Positions 47,801-59,326 of a stretch of DNA of 64,000 nucleotides are shown piece by piece; positions within the stretch are counted from its first letter, which is position 1; each line of letters begins with the position of its first letter. Under the pieces are notes generated by a model. That model worked only from the letters and a program-made list of their open reading frames with translations, had not been told where the DNA came from and did no database searches. The stretch is from positions 1 to 64,000 of the forward strand of contig LRSR01009678.1 in the NCBI GenBank assembly GCA_001579985.1. Direction: 5' to 3'. A program made the position numbers and the translations under genes. Source of the DNA: Hypsibius dujardini. Its lineage: Eukaryota > Tardigrada > Eutardigrada > Parachela > Hypsibiidae.

Positions 47801-48027
47801 ACAGATAAGATCCGGGGTGGATCAAATTAACTGGTAATGCAAAAACGTGTCGCTTGAGATCGGGAGATTAGGAGGTGGTATTTTTAACTTGGAGTCTAAT
47901 TTTTCTATTTTTTCAGAGATTTCGCCAGGCGATCAGGCCGGCGATCGAAGAACGTCCGGAGGCTATTGCCATGAAGGAAAAGGAGGCATTGCTGAAGCCA
48001 GAAACCACAAATGGCGGAAGTAGATAA
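42379..48027 (+). CDS. SLC6 Na+/Cl- dependent transporter, taurine/creatine/GABA branch
   Basis: Twelve coding exons: 42379-42673, 44231-44362, 44539-44683, 44970-45104, 45233-45365, 45509-45707, 45816-45980, 46143-46255, 46561-46698, 46761-46964, 47404-47574, 47917-48027. They close to 646 residues, normal for SLC6. Landmarks: [20 protein letters not shown] (TM1, sodium and substrate site), [38 protein letters not shown] with the paired cysteines of extracellular loop 2, [87 protein letters not shown] and [19 protein letters not shown] plus WKGVKSSGK points to the taurine, creatine, betaine and GABA transporters at the plasma membrane; the substrate cannot be read from sequence alone. Reading past the donor at 47574 gives a second end at 47625. 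Several introns carry palindromic elements. Confidence 0.93.
43257..43518. repeat. (GACA)n microsatellite in SLC6 intron 1
   Basis: GACA with GGCA, GTCA and CACA variants. A block of about 70 bases (CAGGCAGGCAGACAGTCAAA start) is repeated within it. Confidence 0.9.
44740..44880. repeat. GACA-type tract in SLC6 intron 3
   Basis: AACAGACA/GACAGACA units near the middle of the 286-base intron. Confidence 0.85.
46022..46089. repeat. Three tandem copies of a 24-base unit
   Basis: CTGTCTTAGCATGGTGTCG plus GTACC repeated three times in SLC6 intron 7, the last copy diverging at its end. Copies are otherwise identical, indicating recent expansion. Confidence 0.85.
46337..46526. mobile_element. 190-base palindromic TA-ended element, family C
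   Basis: Starts TACCAGGCAAACGCGATGGG and ends GTGTTTGCCTGGTA. The arms continue with CTACATGGGTTGAAT and GGGTGGCGGAGGGCGCCACA, each with its complement on the other side. The right arm has an extra ATGTAGCG-containing unit. It fills most of SLC6 intron 8. Confidence 0.8.
46985..47176. mobile_element. TA-ended inverted-repeat element, family D, copy 1
   Basis: Begins TACTGTAGAATCTCGACCCA followed by TCCGTGGTACT, and ends GGCACCACGGATGGGTCCAG followed by ATTCTACAGTA. In SLC6 intron 10. Confidence 0.85.
47175..47323. mobile_element. TA-ended inverted-repeat element, family D, copy 2
   Basis: Directly adjoins copy 1 and shares its terminal TA. Same ends (TACTGTAAAGTCCCGACCCA, ...ATTCTACAGTA) and same interior (CATCTTTGCAATCAATCAAA), but a shorter left half. 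Confidence 0.85.
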
Positions 48028-48138
48028 ATTAAGCGGATCATGTTGTTAGTAATCTTCCCTTCGCGTGTCGTATGCAAAAGTGTGAAAATTCAACGTAAAC
48101 TCGATATTTTATATTGGTTCTAGATTGCGCGGAACTGC

Positions 48139-48275
48139 TACTGTACTGTCTCGATCATTTGGTGCTGCGTTTTGGACCCACCCGTACATTATGACTGCAC
48201 ACACTGTGTTTCACTGCAGTCATAGTATACGGTGGATCTAAAAACGCAGCACCAAATGATCGAGACAGTACAGTA
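48139..48275. mobile_element. 137-base palindromic TA-ended element, family E
   Basis: Starts TACTGTACTGTCTCGATCAT and ends ATGATCGAGACAGTACAGTA; the arms run on through TTGGTGCTGCGTTTT and GCAGTCATA to the centre. It lies about 110 bases after the SLC6 stop, so probably in the 3' UTR. Confidence 0.85.
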
Positions 48276-51200
48276 CATGTAGTACTCTTACTGACTGCTG
48301 ATACTATTTCGGATTTATAAGTTGCGTTGGTCGGGAATAATATTCTCCTTCTGGGTGGGTCTGCACAGTGAACTCACACCTCATACTGCACTAGACAATT
48401 TATTTGAGCACCACACCAATGCATTAGTTAATCATTTTCATTATTTCTTTATTCATTCGAACGGTTCTTTAAACTCCAAAATATCCGTTGTGGTTCGGAT
48501 ACAACATGGGAAGCCCGCGAACAGACGAAGCGAATTTCAATCCACAGTACCTGTTTATAGTTGTCCTGACGCCGGGGTTTCTTATCTCTCTACTCAATGG
48601 ACTACGATCCTGAAGGACGCGTGCGGTCCTGATGGGAGTAAAAGGGTGAATCGGGTGAGGGTCACTCCGAGCATTATCTCCCAAGCGGCAAAGTTTTCTG
48701 ATGACAAAATGATCAGAGGTGCCGGTGGTGATGTGCTACAATTGGATGAAGTAGGCTACTCCTTGCCAGACACTGTACTGTTGTAGGTATGAGGTAAGGG
48801 CACGGGAATGGGCCATTTGACTTTCCCGTACCCTGGAATGGGCCACCCTGGAATCCGAACTTCCACACAGGTTTTGGCTATCACCAAGCTCCTAAGCGAC
48901 AGAGAATAATCGATAACCCGGTGGAACGCGTATCAGATATGAAAAAAATTGTGGGAGCATGTTTAAAAAACCAAATGATTGGACAGTTGGAAAAAGGTCA
49001 TTATAGAGGACGCTGACTATGCAGTGACTCATCTGTTTTCGATTAGTGTGCAACAGAGCGCCCCCTCCCGCCCGGTGGCCTATTCCAGGGTACGTAAATT
49101 CAAGTGACCCCATTCCAGTGCCCTTCCCTCATATTAGTATGCTTTTGCAGCACACGTCGGGAGGTGCTATCATGCTAGAACCAGTACGAGTACAAAACAT
49201 AGGGAATATTGAGCGATTTTCAGGGTGGCACAAAATGAACTAGGATAACATGGCATTCCTCCTAGGTAGCGGTTGTCCTAGCCCTTCATCGTTAGTCTTA
49301 GATAGAGTAGTGAAATCCCATGCATATCTTGCAACGACGAAGATCCACATTGCGCTGCTGCGACACAATGTTCCATCGGGTTGGCCCGATCTGGAGGTAT
49401 AACCCATGGTTATACTGTAACCGTTATGGATATACCATTGTCCCTAAGTTTACTGCTCTGCTCACTGTTTAACCGGTCTCACGCTCACATCGTACTGCTA
49501 CGTCGTGCATCGTAATTCCAACCCAGCGTTAAATCCTTATTCCGCTACATGGATATGGTGTGCGATGAAGATCCCTCACTGGTAAACTTGAGCGACATGG
49601 CTGTCAAGGACGTGCGGAAAGCGGTGGCCGGTCGTTACGAGGCGTTGGAGGACCCTCTCTATGATCTGCCCATAACAGCGCTAATTCAAAGGACAATTTG
49701 TCTGATGGATCTGGAGCAGCGATGCACCGCAGCATGGCGTGATCTGCTTCAGCCGGACCACAAGCCATGAGGTTTTAGCATGACTGACTTGACATCGATG
49801 ACCAATGTGCTGGTGTACTCCACTTACCGGGATCTCAAGGGTCTCCGTAAAGCGAGAACCTGTGTGTTTTACTAATGAGCCTCGACATCGACGAAATAAA
49901 TATTGGTGCATGGGGGGTATACACGTTTTTAGACTGACAGGGCGTTCTGTGCGGACAAAGGCCGGAGCGACACTCTCTTCGATCGACTGAATCTTTAAAA
50001 ACGAATTTTTCTGATAAAGCGTACAGTCTCCAATGAACAGAAAAGCCACGTAAAAGTCAGTCGTTACAATTCCTAGCTGTCTCTGTCTGTGTCTGTGTGT
50101 CTGTCTGTGTGTCAGTGTGTCTGTTTGTCAGTCATGGGTGGAGTAATCACATTCGGTGCTCGCATATGATTGGCCAGTGTGGTATAGGGCGCCGGACTAC
50201 AGTTTATATAAGCTAATGTTGCCGAAGATGAACGTCTGAATGCTTTAGGGACTGGCTCGGACTGGCTCTTAATAAACGATGAAATCTGTTCGTCCCAGTA
50301 CTAGTAAGAAATACTTGAACTTAAGGCATCAATTCTGTTTTCGCAAAACAATTGACTGAGCTCCTGGGTCTTTCCACCGATCGCATCAATTGCTAATATG
50401 CTATATAATTTCCGGAAATCAAACAATCAAGCACCTACCACCAAAGAAACCCATGAGTGAGACGATTTATTGACCAAGTGGAGAGTGAGCCGAAATACAG
50501 ACGTCTTCTCATATAGATAGTTGAATTAGTCAGGAACAAAATTCGCAGTGTTTTTCGCCCGTGAACATGTCGTCGACTTGTTACTACACGTACTATGTAC
50601 ACTGCATTACTTACGTCTAGACCAGAAGTCACATGTAGAGAACGACCCATCAAGAACGATGCCCATCGACCGGCCTCCCATTCAATCCACAATGAACACC
50701 AGGGATCGTAAGTCAGCCAATCATCCTAATTTGAAACAAAGTTTGATGCAATTAATGCCCGCTGATCGAGAGATTGAGCAAAGGCCACCCAAGGCTTCTG
50801 TTCTACGATCCTAGAGACAACATCCTTCCCACAAACCCCTTAAGTATCCGTACGAAAAAAAACTGTTAGTCGTGTCCAGTTCATAAATCTTCGGCACGAT
50901 CGCGGGTGGACAAAGCCTGTTTGTTCTACAGAAAAAAAATCACCAAGAGAAGAGGGACGCGCGAACGGAGAGTGAAGCAAAGGACTAACTAACGCTAGAT
51001 ATTATGAATAAGAACGGCTGATGGAGGTGTAGTAGTGATAGGTAGTAGACATTATAGCGACTGACGGCATTATCCGATTGTGCCGGCAGGCTGACGGGAA
51101 CAGAAAAAAAAACTTGACTGGGTTTATCTATCTTCGGTAAACTGAACAGGCGCGGCGGCGGCGGTGTGAAAGAAGAAACAGAAAACTTCGGGCCTACTGC

Positions 51201-51403
51201 GCAACGCACACACAAGTGAGACGCGCGGCGGCAGGCTTGTTTCTTTGATTTTCCACAAGACAAAAAAGGATGGGCAGCCGCGTCGTCACAAAAATCGTCG
51301 CGCGCGGATTTTTCGGCGGTGTTCGAGGATCCACGTCGTCGCCACACAGACACGAATAAAAATCTCCACGTTGAGAGAGGGAGGGCGGGAGAGAGATGGG
51401 CCT
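48276..51403. other. Intergenic region between the SLC6 gene and UBE2D
   Basis: Contains one candidate coding exon at 49530-49770, an unexplained open stretch at 48322-48786, and a short TGTC/TGTG tract at 50076-50130. No complete gene could be chained. Confidence 0.45.
49530..49770 (+). CDS. Possible terminal exon with a SOCS-box-like sequence
   Basis: After a good acceptor (TTCCAACCCAG) an open frame runs from KSLFRYMDMVCDED to a TGA at 49768-49770. The part PSLVNLSDMAVKDVRKAV, then YDLPITALIQRTICL, follows the SOCS-box pattern (SLxxLCxxAIRxxL ... LPLPxxLKxYLL) found at the C-terminus of ASB and SOCS proteins, where it binds elongin B/C. The usual Cys is Ser here and the linker is longer. 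I could not find the upstream exons, so this may be a fragment of a gene or a coincidence. Confidence 0.33.
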
Positions 51404-52810
<1,407 letters not shown>

Positions 52811-54202
52811 TATGAAGGGAGGAGTGAGTCGGCGAGACGCTGGACTGAATGGAAAATCCCAATTAAAATCGGGAAATGTGAAATGTTTTCGCTGGAGAGA
52901 AGGTTTTCCAAATTTTTTGCTTAAGCAACGACCGAGGCAGAGAGAAAGCAGAGAGTACGACGCAGACTGCAGCAGCGAGCACACACACGCGTTGTATAAG
53001 AACGAGTCAGCCGCTTGCTGTCTGCTGGGTATGAGAGTATGACAGTTCCGAATGCGGCGCAAGCCTGCCGCTTCCCTGTCGCGTAGGCGGAGCGAGACGA
53101 ATATGGTGAGATTTTAACTTCCATTCATTTTTTCGTTCCCTTTGCGATCTTTTTGAGGCTAAATATCGATATGTTTTTTCTTCAGAAAATGAATCGAGAA
53201 TAAACAAATAAACTACTTCGAACTTTCTAGAAGAGCACTAGTAACGTGAGGGCGGCGGACTTTGTTCGGATGACTCGCGCGGTGATCTGCGCGGAATAAT
53301 GACGTCAAAACAGCAATGACAAAGCGCTTTGTTGGAGCAACAGTCGTGCACTAGGTGGCGCTCGTGTGGCATTGGTAATTGTCAACCCAGCGAGTTCAGG
53401 TCTCGATTAGCCCGTATCCGGTACGACGATGCCCTTACTATTCCCGTAATTTTACCAAATTTAATTGTTTTTCTTGCATATCTATTGTATAGCATTAATG
53501 TCCAGTGTCCACTTCCAGGAGCTCTATCTGCTTACTTACCCACCCCTTATACTCCGCCATTCTTTTCGATATCTCACTTTCTCACTTTTCGCATTTCCAC
53601 GTTTGACCGTACACGCAAATTGACACAGACCAGACAGAATGAGTTGTGAGCAGCCGACCGGAAAACGCCGTTTGAAAATATTTTGATCCTCCTGCGTCGG
53701 GCACCAAAAAGGTGTCTCGCAACGAGAGTATTATAGGATACCGTATAGTGAATGATACTGTGTGTACGCATAATCTACTCTCTCTTCATCATATACTGCA
53801 CATACACGTGGACAACAGAAACCACCGGAAGCTCCAGTTGAGTCGGTTACGGGAACTGTAGACGGCTTTGTTGAATGGTGATGCGCCCCAGCCTGTTGTG
53901 CACGATGAGTTTTCGCAAGAGCGCGTCATGGTACTCATCCGTCTGCACAACACAGCAAAGTCCAAGAGCTGCAATTCAGCCGTTTTGGCATGATCCAAAA
54001 GACACCCAGTGACGACCGAAGGTGCTGAGCGAATGCAAATCTGAGTACACTGAAGTGGTCTGCTTTCATATATCTCACGGGACTATAGACTACCTTCCGG
54101 TCTACCATAAAATTCGTGACAACTAACCTTTTTTCTCCTCAGTCGTAAGTTGCTCGTAGAATTTATGCAACACAGGTCTCGGCCTCTTTTCCCCATATCA
54201 CA
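52811..54202. other. Divergent intergenic region, UBE2D / superoxide dismutase
   Basis: 5' flanks of both genes. The GC-richer stretch 53040-53110 is a likely UBE2D promoter/5' UTR area. Nothing else is supported. Confidence 0.5.
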
Positions 54203-55755
54203 ATGGACTGGATAACAAGGGTATCCTTTATGCTCGCACTGCTCGTGGCGACTGCGACGAGTCAGACGGTGCAGCAACAGCAGCGACCATCGCTCATGAA
54301 CTTCCAGTCCGGTTGGCAGCAATCCGGAAGCAACGCTTGGAACAACAACGGACCTCCGTCTGGTCGAGGCAACAGTCGGAACGCGCCACCCTTCGGCGGC
54401 TCCGGTGGTCCCCCACCCAGAGGGGAGGATGTGCAGAAAGTCCTGGCCAGGTTAACCCAGTCCGCGACCGTTCAGGGTGTCATAATTTTCACCGTCGTTC
54501 AAGCGCAACAAGAAGGACAGGGACCACCGAGTGTTCGGGTCACCGGAAATATCACAGGCCTAGCGCCAAACAGTAAGTACGAGCAATCCGGCCTACACAC
54601 GTTGCAAAAATCTTGCGCTGACCGCATTAAAAACTTTAACTCGGAGCTGTGTACCACAGCACTCGTCGAACGAGTGTAATGGCTTAACTCGGTTAGGGCA
54701 AGGTTTTTGGCACATGTGTATATTCCTATCGCCACCTCTTTTTCCTATACCAATCACTATCCACTTCGCCAATTAATTAGAATAACTTTTAAGTGAACGT
54801 ACGAGTTCCAAAATGTAGTTTAGAATTGATTGGCATGAACAGGAAAATATGTTGGTATCCGTGGGCGGAGCTGGTGACCATTATCTCTCGTGGTATCGGG
54901 GACGTGCGGATGTGGTTTGAAAAATGACTCGTAGCTCCGCCCCCTGTCGGCTACATTGGTTTCTGCTTAGACCAATCGATTCCAAATTAAATTTTAGATC
55001 CGACAATGTCAAGCGAATTTCTACTTTTGTTACTTGGCGAAGCGTAGTGCTACTGACGTTGCTAGTGGCTAGGAATTGGGCAGGAAAGGAAAAGGGTTGC
55101 AAGGAATACTGTAATTGCCGGTACCATAGCCCGGGTTCTTTCGTGCGAAGCCAATTGATCCCCATCCACCACATCTGCTGCAAATCTTTCTCTTAGGTGC
55201 GCATGGATTTCACATTCATCAGTTCGGGGACGTCGGCAATGGATGCGCCGCGGCTGGACCCCACTTCAATCCCCGCGGAGTGTCGCACGGTGCGCCGACG
55301 GATGACGAGAGCGCTCGTCATGACGGAGACCTCGGAAACGTTTTCGCAAACCGTAGGCATATTCATACCACTAGTGTAGATTAAACCTCAAAATTATACT
55401 CTTAAATAGATACTCTGCAGTTATTGTTCGTTTGGCGGCAACCGTGAATCGAGTCACCGAACTGTGTGTGATGTTTCAGAAAACGGTGTTGTCAACTTGG
55501 ATGCTACTTATGATTTCCTCCACCTCGGCGGACCAGGTAAGGAAAGGCCGGACCGGATTGAGATTGGGCACACGGCGGTTCGAGGACCATTGATGAGATC
55601 AGTCGCTTGTATTGTTCGCAGGATCTGTGATTGGGCGATCGGTCGTCGTACACGAAAAAGTGGACGACCTCGGTCAGGGCGGAGCGGCGGACAGCAAGAC
55701 CACCGGAAACGCGGGTGCTCGCCTGGCTTGTGGAGTGATCGGAGTAGCGGCGTAA
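54203..55755 (+). CDS. SOD3: Secreted Cu/Zn superoxide dismutase
   Basis: Four coding exons, 54203-54572, 55197-55352, 55480-55536 and 55622-55755, closing to 238 residues. Residues 1-20 ([14 protein letters not shown] core) form a signal peptide, followed by about 55 residues rich in Gln, Asn, Gly, Ser and Pro. The dismutase domain starts near residue 75 ([19 protein letters not shown]). Metal ligands are in place: His129 and His131 in [10 protein letters not shown], bridging His146 in GPHFNP, His154 (SHGAP), His165 and Asp168 in ARHDGDLGN, and His205 in VVVHEK. Cys140 and Cys231 can form the conserved disulfide, and the arginine of [10 protein letters not shown] is the channel arginine. It converts superoxide to peroxide outside the cell. 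The symbol follows function and secretion, not proven orthology. Intron 1 contains a family A MITE starting 22 bases after the donor, plus a dispersed repeat. Confidence 0.92.
54594..54720. mobile_element. Palindromic TA-ended MITE, family A, copy 3
   Basis: 127 bases from TACACACGTTGCAAAAATC to GGTTTTTGGCACATGTGTA in intron 1 of the SOD gene. Confidence 0.9.
54870..55050. repeat. Dispersed repeat, copy 2
   Basis: Counterpart of 10055-10235 in the same orientation: CATTATCTC, CTCCGCCCCCTG, TTTCTGCTTA, AATTAAATTTTAGATCCGA. In SOD intron 1. Confidence 0.65.
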
Positions 55756-56840
55756 TACTTGCGACTCTGCAATCACTACACTGTATTTCTTCCTGTTTTT
55801 TTCATGCTTTATGCTTGTGGTTCATTAAGGAGGATCGATTTGCAAGCAGATACGTCGTGCATGCTAGAAACGAAATCGGTGAAAACTGTTCCTTCTCTGG
55901 AGCATAAGTATGAGTATGAGTAAAAGTATGAGTACAAGTATCATACTACTGCAGTTGTTCTTTGCTACTACATTTACAGGGTCTTTGACTCATCCGGTAA
56001 AATGTTTAACAAATATTAGCCTGGTCCAATAGTTTGATATGACGCGAGAGTCATGTTTATGCAACGGATTAATGATGTGAAAAACAGCTACGTCACAAGC
56101 CCACGCATGGCGACATCGAGTGAATCGGACATTCCGAAGTACAGTAAATATAAGCTCCAATCCAAGTGGCAAAGTAAGATGAACATCAGGATAATATTAC
56201 AAAAATACCGTTGGTCTTGTAATTGCTGGGCATTGAGTGCTTAATTCTAGTCTTCGATCAAGGCGGACCACGCGAGTAGTGAATTCGACATAGCATGGGA
56301 ATGAAGTAAATGAGAATGAATTCTCAACTTCCGTGGTGTTCTTTCCGGCGGATTCGTCACGGTTTATATCCACCTACAGTAACATGCTATATATATACCG
56401 GTACATCTGTAAGGCAAGATTCGATAGCAGGAAGAACTTTATGGTAGCTAGCTTTTCGCTTCGTGACTTCGTGACTATGTCTTAAATGTTAAGTTGTTTA
56501 ACAAAGTCTCGTCGAGGTCTCTGGCCACTCCAGAACAAAGCTACACCTACAGTGATCATTCAATCAAATAGCTCCGCCTGAAGCTCCAAATCAACCAATG
56601 GAAATTAAACCCCGCCCTCCCATACTGAACTGTGCACGGCACCCAGCCAATGGGAAAAGGCCACACAATATATATTTCGAGACTTGCGAAACATTCATCA
56701 CTTTTTCTCTGTTCGCATCGAAGAACCATTTTGTTTTGTTTCGCCAATCTCCCGCATTTTCGGAGCCCAGTCTGGAGAATCCCCATCCCCATCATTCTGT
56801 CGTGCGGAAATCCATCTGAGGAGGTCTCATTTCACCTGCG
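55756..56840. other. Intergenic region between the SOD gene and MANF
   Basis: 3' flank of the SOD gene and promoter side of MANF. Repeated AGTATGAGT units near 55905-55945 and a TATATATA at 56390-56398 are the only structure noted. A CTCCGCCTGAAG stretch near 56572 recalls the dispersed repeat but is too short to assign. Confidence 0.5.
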
Positions 56841-57766
56841 ATGGAGCTTTCTTTGAGGGCGACTCTGCTGTCCCTTGTTGCGATCTCCTTGATGTGCAGC
56901 TGTTTTGCAGCGGCTAAAGACGTGGAATGTGAAGGTAATTGACAGTCGAACAAATGCATCATTCGTGGTATAATGCGGCGTGGAAAATCTCGGTTAAATT
57001 GGAAGCGACTTTTTTTTGAAAATTCGTTTGATTTTTTCAGTTTGCACAGCGGTGTTGCAGCGGCTCTACGACAGCGTTCCCAATGACGACCGGACAAACG
57101 CAGCCAAAATTGAGGCGAAATTAAAGAAGGACTGCAAGGAGATCCATCAACCACAGGAACACAGATTTGTAAGCGAAATAACGAAAAAGTGAAGTTTGCA
57201 CTGCAAATCAATCAATCAATCGCTCGAACGTTTGGCACAACGACGTACAGAAAACGCTGATCAACCAATCAATCAAGTTATTGTCTATTGGCTGTATTTG
57301 ACAATCAATCAATTGATCCATTCTTTCTGGCTTTATAAATATACCGAGTATTTTTTTGCTCGTTGCAGTGCTATTACGTAGGCGGCTTAGAAGAGTCTGC
57401 GACCTCAACTATCAATGAATTGGCCAAACCTTTGTCATGGGGTATGCCGGTGGATAAAGTTTGCGAGCGGCTGCGGAAGAAGGACACTCAGATCTGCGAC
57501 CTGAAATACGGTTAGATTTCCGTTTAACCAATCCCCAGCCGAGAGAAGGGTGTCTCATAATTGTGTCCAGTGTTTGTAATTTTCTTTTGCCACTTTCAGA
57601 GAAAGAGCTGGACTGGTCCACTTTGGATATTAATAAGCTGAAAGTGAAGGATCTCAAGAAGATTCTGGGCGACTGGGGAGAGGACTGCAAGGGCTGTGCG
57701 GAGAAGTCGGACTTTGTGAAGAAGGTGCAGGAAGTAAAGTCGAAATACGTCAAGGAAGAACTGTGA
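56841..57766 (+). CDS. MANF: MANF (mesencephalic astrocyte-derived neurotrophic factor family)
   Basis: Four coding exons, 56841-56934, 57041-57168, 57369-57510 and 57600-57766, join to 176 residues (human about 180). Residues 1-24 are a signal peptide ([20 protein letters not shown] start). The saposin-like N-domain has the family cysteines (CEVC, KKDC, FCYYVGG, KVC, QIC), and the C-terminal SAP-like domain has [20 protein letters not shown] and the CxxC in EDCKGCAEK, making eight cysteines in the mature protein. The terminal KEEL is a KDEL-like ER retention signal (RTDL in human). MANF is an ER-resident, stress-induced and partly secreted protein that binds BiP and protects cells. It converges on RAB7. 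Confidence 0.96.
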
Positions 57767-58410
57767 TAGCCCTTTTTGTAGCACGAAAGTGTTCTTTTCT
57801 TTCCTAATTTATTGTTTTTTCAATCTCTTTGTCACTTTTGTTATCATTACACACTCGGTGAGCCAATCTTCGTGGACCGTTTTGATTGTTTCCGTAACTC
57901 AAGATCTTCTGTTCTGACTTCTTCTTCACGGATTGCGAGGATAGCTTTTCGAGTAATGAAATGAACTGAACTGCTTCCGTTTTGGATCAATTGAAGACAC
58001 TTTGAGAAGACGTGTAAAAATCTCCGCATTGGCCATTTCTCAGCCTCGTTTCTGGCCCAGACATCATGCACGTCGTGATTGTTTTACGATGTTGCTGAAA
58101 GAGGAAGTCCTTACCGGCTGCGACAACGAGTGAAGTCAAAATGTAATTAAACTACGGGAATAAAACCAATTCGATCGGCACGCCCAACATCTAAACACAA
58201 ATCAGAAATATGAAACGCAAACTGAAACTTCTCGGGCATGCACACCGCGGATAGCCTGGTTCGGCTGATGGTATGTAGATATATAATGGATTGAATAAAT
58301 CAGCAAAAACAGGTAAAGAAGCAAAGACTGGAACCCCCCGTCACCACTCTGTGTGTGTGTAATCCCGAACCGTTCATCCCAACACGACGACCACAACGGG
58401 CGACCGTCTT
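57767..58410. other. Convergent spacer between MANF and RAB7
   Basis: 3' UTR sequence of both genes. No repeat or RNA gene recognised. Confidence 0.5.
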
Positions 58411-59326
<916 letters not shown>

